Source: Bacillota bacterium
Lineage (GTDB): Bacteria > Bacillota > Clostridia > Monoglobales > Firm-18
Length of the DNA: 64,000 nucleotides
Direction of reading: 5' to 3'
Assembly: GCA_023228885.1 (NCBI GenBank)
Contig: JALOAJ010000005.1
Coordinates: forward strand, 48,720 to 112,719
Below are positions 1 through 9,525 of this stretch, piece by piece (the stretch's first letter is position 1; the number at the start of each line of letters is the position of its first letter). Below the pieces are notes generated by a model. The model saw only the letters and a program-made list of their open reading frames with translations, did no database searches and was not told the DNA's origin. The translations under genes and the position numbers were made by a program.

Positions 1-1
1 T

Positions 2-1426
2 GTGACATACGGCACAGGGGCAATTATGGCGGTTCCGGCGCACGATGAGCGTGACTGGGAATTTGCCAAAAAATTCGACCTTCCCATTATAGAGGTGGTT
101 TCGGGCGGCGATGATGTTCAAAAACAGCCGTTTACAGATGTTGACGATGGAATAATGGTGAACTCAGGGTTTATAACGGGAATGCAGGTTAAAGACGCTA
201 TTAAAAAGATAACGGAACATATCGAAAAAAATAATATCGGTGAGCGGAAAATAAATTATAAGCTTCGTGACTGGGTGTTTTCGCGTCAACGGTATTGGGG
301 TGAGCCTATACCGATTGTGCTTTGCGAAAAATGCGGTTATGTGCCGCTTTCCGAAAGCGAACTGCCGCTTTTACTGCCCGAAACGGATAATTTCGAGCCG
401 GGCGAAGACGGCGAATCCCCCCTTGCAAAGCAAGTTGATTGGGTTAATACGGTATGCCCCAAATGCGGGGGCAAGGCAAAGCGTGAAACGGATACAATGC
501 CTCAATGGGCAGGTTCATCATGGTACTTTTTGCGGTATATTGACCCGAACAACGATGATTTTCTTGCGGGAATGGACAAGCTTAAATATTGGCTGCCGGT
601 TGATTGGTACAACGGCGGCATGGAGCATACAACATTGCATATGCTTTATTCGCGGTTTTGGCATAAGTTTTTATATGATATAGGGGTTGTTCCCACAAAA
701 GAGCCGTATCAAAAGCGCACGTCCCATGGCATGATATTGGGCGAAAACGGCGAAAAAATGAGCAAATCCCGCAACAATGTTATAAACCCCGATGAAGTTG
801 TTGGCGAATACGGTGCGGACACTTTCAGAACATACGAAATGTTTATCGGCGCCTTTGACCAAGCAACGCCATGGTCAATGCAGGGGGTTCGAGGGTGCCA
901 TAAGTTTTTGGAGCGGGTGTGGGGCTTGAGCGGCATGGTTACGGCAGACGGCGGCTACTCGGACGAACTGATGAGCGCCGTTCATAAAACTATTAAAAAA
1001 GTGACCGAAGATATTGACAGAATGAAGTTTAACACCGCCATAGCGGCGCTTATGAGCTTTATCAACAAGGTTATGAGTATCGGTTCGCTCACAAGGGGTG
1101 AGTTTAAAACCTTTTTGCTGTTGCTAAATCCCATCGCGCCTCATATTACGGAGGAACTATGGGAAAATGCCGGCTTTAGCGGGTTTGCATCGCAAAGCAA
1201 GTGGCCAATTTACGATGCGGCAAAAACTTTAGATGATGAAATTGAAATTGCTGTTCAAATAAACGGCAAGGTGCGGGACAAAGTTATTATAAACGCGGAC
1301 GACAATGATGAAACGGTGAAGGAAAAAGCTCTTGCCTGCCAAAAGGTAAACGACTTTTTAAGCGACAAGAAAATCGTCAAGGTTATTGTAATTCCCAAGC
1401 GGCTTGTCAACATTGTAGCAAAATGA
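2..1426 (+). CDS. leuS: Leucyl-tRNA synthetase, C-terminal 474 residues (cut by left edge)
   Basis: Class Ia synthetase that charges tRNA-Leu in the cytoplasm. The frame is already open at base 2, so the 5' part lies outside the window. The fragment begins in the CP1 editing domain (GTGAIMAVPAHDERD, residues 4-18), which hydrolyses mischarged tRNA. Two Cys-x2-Cys pairs follow (C108/C111 and C152/C155), then the ATP-binding loop KMSKS (252-256), the anticodon-binding helices and a C-terminal domain with VQINGKVRDKV. These are standard bacterial LeuRS landmarks in the right order and nothing is missing from the visible part. It ends 16 bases before the symporter gene, so the two may share a transcript. 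Confidence 0.97.
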   Translation: MTYGTGAIMAVPAHDERDWEFAKKFDLPIIEVVSGGDDVQKQPFTDVDDGIMVNSGFITGMQVKDAIKKITEHIEKNNIGERKINYKLRDWVFSRQRYWGEPIPIVLCEKCGYVPLSESELPLLLPETDNFEPGEDGESPLAKQVDWVNTVCPKCGGKAKRETDTMPQWAGSSWYFLRYIDPNNDDFLAGMDKLKYWLPVDWYNGGMEHTTLHMLYSRFWHKFLYDIGVVPTKEPYQKRTSHGMILGENGEKMSKSRNNVINPDEVVGEYGADTFRTYEMFIGAFDQATPWSMQGVRGCHKFLERVWGLSGMVTADGGYSDELMSAVHKTIKKVTEDIDRMKFNTAIAALMSFINKVMSIGSLTRGEFKTFLLLLNPIAPHITEELWENAGFSGFASQSKWPIYDAAKTLDDEIEIAVQINGKVRDKVIINADDNDETVKEKALACQKVNDFLSDKKIVKVIVIPKRLVNIVAK

Positions 1427-1442
1427 GGGGGAACGAATAAAG

Positions 1443-2993
1443 ATGGCTCAGTTACAGCAGGTGACGGTTGTCGCACTTATACTTTTTTCGGCGGTCATGG
1501 TAATTATCGGCATTGCAACATACAAAAAAAATGACACGGTGGAAGGCTATTTGCTCGGCGGGCGCAAAATAGGTGCGTGGATTAGCGCATTTTCATACGG
1601 CACGGCATATTTTTCAGCGGTGATATTTATCGGATATGCAGGGCAGATTGGTTGGAATGTAGGCTTTGCCGCCATTTGGATTGGCATAGGAAACGCGCTT
1701 TTGGGCAGCCTTGCGGCATGGTTGCTGCTTGCAAAAAGAACATGGAGCATGACGCAGCGGCTAAATTCCAAAACAATGCCGGAATTTTTTGAAGCGCGCT
1801 TTGGCAGCGCTGCAATGAAAATTTATGCGGCAGTTATAATATTTATATTTTTGGTTCCATATTCCTCGGCTGTTTATAAAGGTTTAGGCTCGCTTTTTGT
1901 TACGATATTCCCTTCGGCGGACATTAACATTGCCCTTGCGATTGTTGCGGCGCTCACCGCAATATATGTGGCGTTCGGCGGCTATGTGGCAACCGCATAC
2001 ACCAACTTTTTACAAGGCATTATAATGATTATCGGCGTTATTGTGATGGTTGTTTTTATTGTGCTAAACCCGGCGGTGGGTGGGATTGCAAGCGGCTTGG
2101 AAAAGGTCGGCAGTCTTGGCAGGGCGGCGGGCAACAATAACCTGACAAGCCTTTTTGGCGGCGCAAATTTTAAATTTTTGGCGTTTAACATTATGCTGAC
2201 AAGCTTGGGAACATGGGGACTACCCCAAATGGTTACAAAATATTATTCAATCAAAGATGAAAAAAGCATAACGCAGGGGGCGGTTATTTCTACCGCGTTT
2301 GCATTGCTGATAGGGGTGGGCGCGTATTACATCGGCGCTCTTGGAAGAATTTTTGTTGCGGCGGAAAACGGCTTGCCAAAAGGCGGATACGATATGGTTG
2401 TGCCGCAGATTTTGGTGAAAACGCTTGGCATGGACGGCAATATATACACCACAATAATACTTGCCGTTATTATGCTGCTTTTACTCTCCGCCTCAATGTC
2501 AACCCTTTCTTCCATTGTGCTCACATCAAGCAGCGCAATATCGGTTGACCTTATACCGTATGTGTACCCGAAGTTTAAAGAAAAGCATAAAATATCGGTG
2601 ATGAGGGTTTTATCGGTTGTGTTTGTGGGCTTGTCCTTTTTGTTTGCAACCGCAAACATAACGTTTATCGTTAATTTAATGTCATTTTCGTGGGGCGTTG
2701 TTGCGGGCTGTTTTATAGGCCCTTTAATTTGGGGGCTGTATTATAAAAAGGTTACAAAAGCAGGCGCATGGGCAGGGCTTGTAAGCGGGGTTGCGGTGGT
2801 CGGCGTCATGACGTTTATACATACCGTTTCGTCCGGCAGCTTTGCATTTGCAATGAGCATGTCGCCTCAATCGGGCGTTGCGGCAATGGCCGCATCCCTA
2901 TTGGCGGTGCCTGTTGTTTCGGCGCTTACCAAAAATATACCTGCTAAAAATGTCGATATGGCATTTGATATAAATGGGGGGCATAATAAATAA
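1443..2993 (+). CDS. Sodium:solute symporter (SSS family)
   Basis: A 516-residue integral membrane protein with about 13 hydrophobic segments. It matches the SSS (PutP-like) family, which couples Na+ influx to uptake of amino acids, organic acids or vitamins. The N-terminal segment with YLLGGRKIGAW followed by SYGTAYFSAVIFIGYAG is the family's first substrate/sodium-binding region, and SASMSTLSSIVLTSSSA near residue 350 is the conserved serine-rich TM8 Na+ site. The stop codon abuts the ATG of the acyl-CoA ligase gene, which argues for co-transcription with the aromatic 2-oxoacid oxidation genes. An aromatic amino acid or aryl acid is therefore a plausible cargo, but this is inferred from context only. 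Confidence 0.9.
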   Translation: MAQLQQVTVVALILFSAVMVIIGIATYKKNDTVEGYLLGGRKIGAWISAFSYGTAYFSAVIFIGYAGQIGWNVGFAAIWIGIGNALLGSLAAWLLLAKRTWSMTQRLNSKTMPEFFEARFGSAAMKIYAAVIIFIFLVPYSSAVYKGLGSLFVTIFPSADINIALAIVAALTAIYVAFGGYVATAYTNFLQGIIMIIGVIVMVVFIVLNPAVGGIASGLEKVGSLGRAAGNNNLTSLFGGANFKFLAFNIMLTSLGTWGLPQMVTKYYSIKDEKSITQGAVISTAFALLIGVGAYYIGALGRIFVAAENGLPKGGYDMVVPQILVKTLGMDGNIYTTIILAVIMLLLLSASMSTLSSIVLTSSSAISVDLIPYVYPKFKEKHKISVMRVLSVVFVGLSFLFATANITFIVNLMSFSWGVVAGCFIGPLIWGLYYKKVTKAGAWAGLVSGVAVVGVMTFIHTVSSGSFAFAMSMSPQSGVAAMAASLLAVPVVSALTKNIPAKNVDMAFDINGGHNK

Positions 2994-4283
2994 ATGTGGA
3001 ACAAAGAAATTGAAACCATGCAAAGAAAGGACATGCAAGCACTTCAAACGGCACGGCTTTTTGAAACGGTAAAAAGGGTGTATGATAATGTGCCGTTTTA
3101 TCGTAAGCGGTTAGATGATGCCGGCGTTTGCCCCGACAACATAAAAACCCTTGATGATTTGCAAAGGATTCCCTTTACTGTAAAGGACGACCTTCGCGAT
3201 AACTATCCGTTTGGGCTTTTTGCCGCGCCGATGAAAGATATTGTAAGAATTCACGCGTCAAGCGGCACAACAGGCAAACCAACCACCGTCGGCTACACGC
3301 GTGGTGATTTGGAAATGTGGAGCGAATGCGTTGCTCGAATTGCCGCAATGGCGGGAGCAAACGAAAACGACATTGCGCAAATAGCGTTTGGCTATGGTTT
3401 ATTTACCGGCGCTTTCGGTCTGCATTACGGGCTTGAGAAAATCGGTGCTGCGATAATACCGATGTCAAGCGGCAACACCGAAAAGCAAGCAATGATAATG
3501 CAAGACTATGGCAGCACCGTTTTGGTGAGCACCCCGTCATACGCGCTGTATATGTCAGAGGTCTTGCAAGAGCAGGGCATTAAAAAAAGCGATATAAAGC
3601 TTAGAATCGGGCTGTTCGGCGCTGAAGGCTCCACCGAGGAAATGCGCTGCCAGCTTGAAAACCGTTGGGGCATAATTGCAACGGAAAATTACGGAATGAG
3701 CGAGCTTATCGGTCCCGGCGTATCGGGTGAATGTACGCATAAATCAGGAATGCATATAAACGAGGATTTTTTTATCCCGGAAATAATAGATTCTAAAACA
3801 GGCGAGGTTTTGCCGTGGGGCGAAAAAGGCGAGCTTGTTATAACAACAATTTCAAAACAGGGAATTCCACTTCTTAGGTATCGCACAAAAGACATAACAT
3901 ATTTAATTCCCGACCAATGCAAGTGCGGAAGAACGCTGCTGCGCATGGCGAAAATACAAGGACGAAGCGACGATATGCTGATAATAAGAGGGGTAAATGT
4001 GTTCCCCTCACAGGTGGAAAGCGTGCTGTTGGATATACCGCATATCAGCCCGCATTATCAGCTTGAAGTTGGCAGAAACGGCTTTGTGGATACATTAAAG
4101 GTTATGGTGGAGCTGGAAGACAGCAGTTTGTTGGATTCCTTTTCAAAGCTTGAACAGCTTGAAAAAACCATAAAGCATAAACTGCATACCGTTCTTGGGC
4201 TGGACGCTAAAATACACCTTGCCGAGCCTAAAACGATTGAGCGTTCAATGGGCAAGGCAAAACGGGTAATAGATTTACGGTAA
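2994..4283 (+). CDS. paaK: Phenylacetate-CoA ligase family protein (first copy)
   Basis: An adenylate-forming ligase of 429 residues that activates an aryl acid (phenylacetate or a related acid) with ATP and CoA. The AMP/phosphate loop RIHASSGTTGKPTTVGYT is at about residues 84-101, and the hinge and C-terminal lid carry RSDDMLIIRGVNVFPSQ. A CKCGR segment before the lid is typical of this family. It directly precedes iorAB, and a second copy follows iorAB. In arylpyruvate-fermenting anaerobes such ligases interconvert aryl-CoA and aryl acid, here probably running in the ATP-forming direction. The start is the ATG immediately after the symporter stop, with a G-rich ribosome site about 13 bases upstream. 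Confidence 0.92.
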   Translation: MWNKEIETMQRKDMQALQTARLFETVKRVYDNVPFYRKRLDDAGVCPDNIKTLDDLQRIPFTVKDDLRDNYPFGLFAAPMKDIVRIHASSGTTGKPTTVGYTRGDLEMWSECVARIAAMAGANENDIAQIAFGYGLFTGAFGLHYGLEKIGAAIIPMSSGNTEKQAMIMQDYGSTVLVSTPSYALYMSEVLQEQGIKKSDIKLRIGLFGAEGSTEEMRCQLENRWGIIATENYGMSELIGPGVSGECTHKSGMHINEDFFIPEIIDSKTGEVLPWGEKGELVITTISKQGIPLLRYRTKDITYLIPDQCKCGRTLLRMAKIQGRSDDMLIIRGVNVFPSQVESVLLDIPHISPHYQLEVGRNGFVDTLKVMVELEDSSLLDSFSKLEQLEKTIKHKLHTVLGLDAKIHLAEPKTIERSMGKAKRVIDLR

Positions 4284-4312
4284 TTATCAATTTGGTTGAA
4301 AGGAAAATGCAT

Positions 4313-6064
4313 ATGAAAAAGTTAATGCTTGGAAATGCGGCAATTGCAAGGGGAGCATACGAGGCGGGCGTAACGGTGGTTTCGTCTTATCCGGGAACAC
4401 CAAGCACCGAAATAACGCAAGAAATTGCCAAGTATGATGAAATATATTCCGAATGGGCGCCAAACGAAAAGGTTGCGCTTGAGGTTGCAATCGGCGCGTC
4501 TTTCGCAGGCGCAAGGTCGATGTCATGCATGAAGCATGTTGGGCTGAACGTTGCCGCCGACCCTCTCTATTCCGTTTCATATACCGGCGTTGGCGGCGGG
4601 TTGGTGGTGTGCGTTGCGGATGACCCGGGGATTCACAGCAGCCAAAACGAGCAAGACAGCCGTCTTGTTGCGATTTCCGCAAAAGTGCCGATGCTTGAGC
4701 CCGCGGACAGCGAAGAATGTAAGCAGTATGTCAAACAGGCGTTTTTGCTCAGCGAAAAATACGATACGCCCATTTTAGTGCGGTTATCCACCCGAATATC
4801 CCATTCGCAAAGCCTTGTCGAGCAAGGGGAGCGGGTTGAAAAGCCCTTGGGCGACTACGAAAAAAACATTGCAAAAAATGTTATGATGCCGACAATGGCT
4901 GTAAAACGCCATATATTTGTTGAAAAGCGGCTTGGCGATATGAAAAGGTTTGCCGAAGAATGCGAACTTAACACCATAGAGCACAAAAGCGAAAAAGTTG
5001 GGGTAATTTCGGCGGGGATTGCATATCAATATGCAAAGGAGGCGTTCCCCGAAGCATCATTTTTAAAATTGGGAATGTTAAACCCGTTGCCGACAGACCT
5101 TATAAAGGACTTTGCCAAAAGCGTTGACACTTTGTATGTTATAGAGGAATTAGAGCCGGTAATAGAAAACCATTGCAAGGTAATCGGCGTTGATGTTATA
5201 GGCAAGCAAATTTTGCCCAAAACGGGTGAATATAATGTAGGAATGATAAAAAAAGCGGTGTTTGGCATCAATGCCGACACCCATAACATAGATGAGGAAG
5301 CCCCGGGCAGACCGCCCGTCATGTGTGTGGGTTGCCCCCATCGAGGGACATTTTACGTTTTGAATAAATTGGGGCTTACCGTCAGCGGCGATATAGGCTG
5401 CTATACATTGGGCGCATTGCCTCCTCTTTCGGCAATGGATATGTGCGTGTGCATGGGCGCAAGCATTGGTATGGCACACGGCATTGAAAAGGCACGGGGG
5501 GATGATTTTCGCAAAAAAACGGTTGCGGTTATCGGCGATTCAACCTTTCTTCACAGCGGAATAACAGGGTTAATCGATATGGTTTACAATAAAGGAAACA
5601 GCACCGTGATTATACTGGATAATTCAATAACCGCAATGACGGGTCATCAAGATAACCCTGCAACGGGATACACAATAAAAGGCGAGCCGACAAAAACGGT
5701 GGATTTGGAAAAGCTTTGCAAAGCTATCGGGATTGAAAACATTGTAGCTGCCGACCCATTTGACCTTAGCGGTTTTGAAAAGGTTGTAAAGGAACAGACG
5801 GCAGCCGACGGACCGTCCGTCATTATTGCAAAACGCCCGTGCGCATTGTTAAAGGGTGTTGTTTTCTCGGGCGCATTGGAAATTACCGATAACTGTAAGA
5901 ACTGTAAAATGTGCCTGCGGCTTGGATGCCCGGCAATATCAACAGTTGACGGCAGGGTGGTTATTGATTCGTCGCAATGCGTTGGGTGCAACCTTTGCGT
6001 GAAGGTATGCAAATTCAATGCCATAGAGCCGATTACCCCTTTAACGAAAGGAATGAAATTGTAA
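4313..6064 (+). CDS. iorA: Indolepyruvate ferredoxin oxidoreductase, alpha subunit
   Basis: Large subunit (583 residues) of the thiamine-diphosphate enzyme that oxidatively decarboxylates aryl pyruvates (indole-, phenyl-, hydroxyphenylpyruvate) to aryl-acetyl-CoA and reduces ferredoxin. Visible domains: the N-terminal pyrimidine-binding domain (SSYPGTPSTEI), the ThDP-binding core (GDIGCYTLG, then GDSTFLHSGITGLI and the metal-site segment LDNSITAMTGHQDNP), and two C-terminal [4Fe-4S] motifs (CKNCKMCLRLGCP and CVGCNLCVKVC). The frame is open from a TTG at 4292, but ATG 4313 has GAAAGG at the right distance and begins MKKLMLGN as in homologues. iorB follows after two bases. Confidence 0.96.
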   Translation: MKKLMLGNAAIARGAYEAGVTVVSSYPGTPSTEITQEIAKYDEIYSEWAPNEKVALEVAIGASFAGARSMSCMKHVGLNVAADPLYSVSYTGVGGGLVVCVADDPGIHSSQNEQDSRLVAISAKVPMLEPADSEECKQYVKQAFLLSEKYDTPILVRLSTRISHSQSLVEQGERVEKPLGDYEKNIAKNVMMPTMAVKRHIFVEKRLGDMKRFAEECELNTIEHKSEKVGVISAGIAYQYAKEAFPEASFLKLGMLNPLPTDLIKDFAKSVDTLYVIEELEPVIENHCKVIGVDVIGKQILPKTGEYNVGMIKKAVFGINADTHNIDEEAPGRPPVMCVGCPHRGTFYVLNKLGLTVSGDIGCYTLGALPPLSAMDMCVCMGASIGMAHGIEKARGDDFRKKTVAVIGDSTFLHSGITGLIDMVYNKGNSTVIILDNSITAMTGHQDNPATGYTIKGEPTKTVDLEKLCKAIGIENIVAADPFDLSGFEKVVKEQTAADGPSVIIAKRPCALLKGVVFSGALEITDNCKNCKMCLRLGCPAISTVDGRVVIDSSQCVGCNLCVKVCKFNAIEPITPLTKGMKL

Positions 6065-6066
6065 AA

Positions 6067-6663
6067 ATGACAGATACAATAAATATAATGATTGTCGGCG
6101 TGGGCGGGCAAGGCACTTTGCTGGCAAGCAGGATACTGGGCAATGCCGCAATAGACTGCGGGTTTGACGTTAAGGTGTCGGAGGTTCATGGGATGTCACA
6201 GCGCGGCGGCAGCGTTGTTACATATGTTAAATATGGAGAAAAGGTTTTCTCACCGGTAATTTCCGAAGGCGAGGCGGATATTATTTTGGCGTTTGAACAG
6301 CTTGAGGCGTACAGGTATTTAAAATTTTTGAAAAAAGACGGCACAATGATTTTAAACACCCAAAAGATTGCCCCCATGCCGGTTATAACCGGTGCGGCAA
6401 GCTACCCCGAGGAAATTATAGAAAAATTAAATAAAACAGGGGCGAAAATAATTGCGATAGATGCGCTAAGCGCGGCATTAAAGGCGGGCAATGCAAAGGC
6501 GGTCAATGTTGTTTTAATAGGGGTTTTGGCAAGCAAAACAAATATACAAAAAGATATTTGGCAAAAGGCAATCGAAAAAACGGTGCCGCCGCGGTTTTTG
6601 CAGGTAAATCAGCAAGCTTTTGAAGCAGGGTATAATGACCAAAAAGGAGGCGGATGTGTTTGA
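6067..6663 (+). CDS. iorB: Indolepyruvate ferredoxin oxidoreductase, beta subunit
   Basis: Small subunit (198 residues) of the IorAB complex, of the pyruvate/ketoisovalerate oxidoreductase gamma-domain type. The nucleotide-binding-like start GVGGQGTLLASRIL and the family motif EVHGMSQRGGSVVTYV are both present. The frame is open upstream into iorA, but ATG 6067 gives the family N-terminus; AAAGGA lies about 14 bases upstream, which is longer than usual. Its 3' end overlaps the second paaK start by 10 bases, indicating translational coupling. Together with iorA it forms the ferredoxin-reducing step of aromatic amino acid fermentation. Confidence 0.95.
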   Translation: MTDTINIMIVGVGGQGTLLASRILGNAAIDCGFDVKVSEVHGMSQRGGSVVTYVKYGEKVFSPVISEGEADIILAFEQLEAYRYLKFLKKDGTMILNTQKIAPMPVITGAASYPEEIIEKLNKTGAKIIAIDALSAALKAGNAKAVNVVLIGVLASKTNIQKDIWQKAIEKTVPPRFLQVNQQAFEAGYNDQKGGGCV

Positions 6664-7964
6664 GACTGTATTGGGACCAAAAAAACGAATGTATGTCACG
6701 GGACAGGATACATGATATTCAATCCAAAAGGCTTGTTAGCCTTGTAAAAAGAGTTTACACCAATGTGCCTTACTATCGGGAAAAAATGCACGCAAAAGGC
6801 ATTTTGCCGGAGGATATAACATCAATTGAAGATATAGATTTGTTGCCGTTTACCACAAAGCAGGACTTGCGCGAAACATACCCGTTTGGGCTTTTTGCGT
6901 CGCCGATGAACGAGATAGTGCGTGTGCACGCATCAAGCGGAACGACAGGCAAGCAAACGGTTGTGGGATACACGCAAAAGGATATTACATTGTGGTCGGA
7001 GCTGATGGCACGGTGCTTTTCCATGACCGGGGCGGATAAATCGTCCGTTATTCAAGTTTCGTACGGCTATGGGCTTTTTACAGGCGGGCTGGGCGCTCAT
7101 TACGGGGCGGAAAGAATCGGCGCCGCTACCGTTCCCACATCATCCGGCAACACTCAACGGCAAATAAATATAATGAAGGATTTTGGCGTTACGGTGCTTT
7201 GCTGTACGCCGTCTTATGCCCTGTATTTGGCAGAGGTGATTGAGGAGTCGGGCATTTCGCTTGACGAGCTGAAATTAAAGGCGGGCGTTTTCGGAGCCGA
7301 GCCGTGGACGGAAAATATGCGAAGCGAAATAGAACGGCGGCTGAACATCAAGGCATACGACATTTACGGGCTTAGCGAAATTATGGGTCCGGGCGTGTCA
7401 ATGGATTGCGAGTATAAAAACGGGCTGCACATTTGGGAAGACCATTTTTACCCCGAAATAATTAACAGCGACACAGGGGAACGGCTGCCGGCAAACACCG
7501 ACGGAGAACTGGTGTTTACAACCCTTACAAAAGAGGGCTTTCCGCTTATTCGATACAGAACCAGAGATGTTTCTTCCCTCAGCTACGAAAAATGCGGTTG
7601 CGGGCGCACCGTTGCACGCATGGCAAAACCAAGCGGAAGAACTGACGATATGCTGATTATCCGCGGCGTAAATGTTTTTCCGTCGCAAATTGAAAGCGTG
7701 TTGCTTGAAATAGGTGAAACTTCACCTCATTATATGATTATAATTGATAGGGTGGGCACGCTTGATACCATTGAAATTCAGGTGGAGCTAACGGTTGATA
7801 TGCTTTCGGACGAGGTTAAAAGGCTGGAGGATACGGAAAATAAAATCAGAAGGGGCATTGAAAGCACGCTTGGTCTTGCGGCAAAGGTAACGCTGGTGGA
7901 GTCTAAAACAATACAGCGAAGCGAAGGCAAGGCAGTGAGGGTTATAGATAAAAGAAAACTATAA
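6654..7964 (+). CDS. paaK: Phenylacetate-CoA ligase family protein (second copy)
   Basis: Second PaaK-type aryl-CoA ligase (436 residues), clearly paralogous to the copy before iorA: RVHASSGTTGKQTVVGYT, YGYGLFTGGLGAHYG, and RTDDMLIIRGVNVFPSQ. Two ligases around one oxidoreductase suggest different acyl specificities or opposite directions of use; this is inference. The ATG at 6654 lies only three bases after AAAAAGGAGG. The in-frame TTG at 6660 has better spacing and gives an N-terminus starting MRLYWDQ, so the true start may be 6660. It overlaps iorB and is followed 18 bases later by the ACT-domain gene. Confidence 0.92.
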   Translation: MCLRLYWDQKNECMSRDRIHDIQSKRLVSLVKRVYTNVPYYREKMHAKGILPEDITSIEDIDLLPFTTKQDLRETYPFGLFASPMNEIVRVHASSGTTGKQTVVGYTQKDITLWSELMARCFSMTGADKSSVIQVSYGYGLFTGGLGAHYGAERIGAATVPTSSGNTQRQINIMKDFGVTVLCCTPSYALYLAEVIEESGISLDELKLKAGVFGAEPWTENMRSEIERRLNIKAYDIYGLSEIMGPGVSMDCEYKNGLHIWEDHFYPEIINSDTGERLPANTDGELVFTTLTKEGFPLIRYRTRDVSSLSYEKCGCGRTVARMAKPSGRTDDMLIIRGVNVFPSQIESVLLEIGETSPHYMIIIDRVGTLDTIEIQVELTVDMLSDEVKRLEDTENKIRRGIESTLGLAAKVTLVESKTIQRSEGKAVRVIDKRKL

Positions 7965-7982
7965 AGGAGGCAGGTATTTATT

Positions 7983-8417
7983 ATGTTAATCAAACAGATT
8001 TCAATTTTTATCGAGAACAAATCGGGCAGATTGGCAGAAATAACAAAGCTGTTCGGCGAAAAGGGCGTTAATATACTTGCCCTGTCTATTGCCGATACCA
8101 CCGATTTCGGAATTTTGCGCCTTATAGTATCGGATGCGGACAAGGCGGAAAAGGCGGTAAAGGAAAGCGGGCTTACCGCAAAGGTTACCGAAGTTATTGG
8201 CGTTTCAATATCCCACACGCCGGGCGGTTTGGCAAAGGCGCTTTCAGTTTTGCATCAAAATGGCATAAGCATTGAGTATATGTATGCTTTTGCCACCCGC
8301 TCAGAGCAGGATGCAATGGTCATTTTGAGGGTGAAGGACAACTTTGCCGCAATAAAGCATCTTACCGACGCAGGGATATCCATATTGCGCAAAGAGGATT
8401 TGGCAGAGCTTTTTTAG
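7983..8417 (+). CDS. Tandem ACT-domain protein
   Basis: A 144-residue soluble protein made of two ACT domains: residues 1-70 (IKQISIFIENKSGRLAEITK) and 70-144 (VSISHTPGGLAKALSVLHQ). ACT domains bind small ligands, usually amino acids, and regulate metabolic enzymes. Free-standing double-ACT proteins are common beside paaK/ior genes in anaerobes. Its place between the aryl-CoA ligase and glycine cleavage genes suggests it senses an amino acid linked to this fermentation block; the ligand cannot be read from the sequence. It has a good AAAGGAGG ribosome site. Confidence 0.88.
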   Translation: MLIKQISIFIENKSGRLAEITKLFGEKGVNILALSIADTTDFGILRLIVSDADKAEKAVKESGLTAKVTEVIGVSISHTPGGLAKALSVLHQNGISIEYMYAFATRSEQDAMVILRVKDNFAAIKHLTDAGISILRKEDLAELF

Positions 8418-8434
8418 CTATTAGGAGGGGTATC

Positions 8435-9496
8435 ATGGAAAGCAAAACACCGCTGTATAATTGTCATGTGCAAGCGGGGGGGAAAATTGTTCCTTTTGCG
8501 GGGTATCTTATGCCGATTCAATATTCCGGCATAATTGCCGAGCACATGGCGGTGAGGGAAAGGGCAGGTCTGTTTGACATTTCGCATATGGGCGAATTTT
8601 TGTTGGAAGGTCCTGATGCCGTCGGCAATTTAAATCGTCTGCTTACAAACGACTATTCCAACCTGCAGCAAGGCGCTGCACGGTACAGCCCAATGTGCAA
8701 CGAGCAAGGCGGAATAATAGACGATGTCATTGTGTATAATTATGGTAATATGCGGTATGTTATTGTTGTAAACGCTTCAAACAAAGAAAAGGATTATAAA
8801 TGGATACAAAACAACTTGTTCGGCAATGTTGTTTTAACCGATATCAGCGACCAAACGGCTTTGATTGCGCTGCAAGGTCCGCTTGCGCAAACAATATTGC
8901 AAACGGTTACAAAAGCTTTACCTCAAAAACGGTTTACCGTAGTTGCGGATGCTGATATTTACGGCGCAAAATGCAATATTTCACGCACAGGCTATACAGG
9001 GGAAGATGGGTTTGAAATTTATTGCGATGCGCAAAAGGCGGTTGATGTGTGGAACGCTCTGCTTACTGTAGGCGAACCTCACGGCTTGATACCATGCGGT
9101 TTAGGCGCGCGCGACACCCTCAGGTTAGAGGCGGCGTTGCCGCTTTATGGGCACGAAATGAATGACGATATTACGCCGCTTGAAGCGGGGTTGGGGTTTT
9201 TTGTAAAGGCTGACAAGGACGATTTTATTGGTAAAAAGGCAATTCTTGAAAAAAACAGCAGTCTAAACAGGGTAGGCATTAAAATTACCGATAAAGGAAT
9301 AGCACGGGAAAATTGCAATGTATATTCAAATGATAAAAAGATAGGCATTGTCACCTCTGGAACATATTGCCCATTTTTAGGAGGCGCATATGCAATGGCG
9401 CTTGTTGACGGCGAAGCTTCTGGGGATATAACGGTTGAGGTTCGCGGAAAACGGCTTGCGGCGGAAATTGTCGATTTACCGTTTTATAAAAAATAA
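8435..9496 (+). CDS. gcvT: Glycine cleavage system T protein (aminomethyltransferase)
   Basis: T protein (353 residues) transfers the aminomethyl group from lipoyl-H protein to tetrahydrofolate, releasing ammonia and giving 5,10-methylene-THF. Typical segments are visible: LYNCHVQAGGKIVPFAGYLMPIQY at the N-terminus (positions 8450-8522), RAGLFDISHMGEF, ALQGPLAQ, SRTGYTGEDGFEIY and GLGARDTLRLEA. Length and motif order are normal. It is first in gcvT-gcvH-gcvPA-gcvPB and begins 17 bases after the ACT gene behind TTAGGAGGGG. No dihydrolipoamide dehydrogenase (L protein) gene accompanies the cluster in this window. Confidence 0.97.
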   Translation: MESKTPLYNCHVQAGGKIVPFAGYLMPIQYSGIIAEHMAVRERAGLFDISHMGEFLLEGPDAVGNLNRLLTNDYSNLQQGAARYSPMCNEQGGIIDDVIVYNYGNMRYVIVVNASNKEKDYKWIQNNLFGNVVLTDISDQTALIALQGPLAQTILQTVTKALPQKRFTVVADADIYGAKCNISRTGYTGEDGFEIYCDAQKAVDVWNALLTVGEPHGLIPCGLGARDTLRLEAALPLYGHEMNDDITPLEAGLGFFVKADKDDFIGKKAILEKNSSLNRVGIKITDKGIARENCNVYSNDKKIGIVTSGTYCPFLGGAYAMALVDGEASGDITVEVRGKRLAAEIVDLPFYKK

Positions 9497-9525
9497 TATA
9501 ATTATTTGAAGGGAGTTTTACCGAT

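Noticed and set aside
2..1426. Truncated leuS as a pseudogene
   Set aside because: The truncation coincides with the window edge; the visible sequence is intact.
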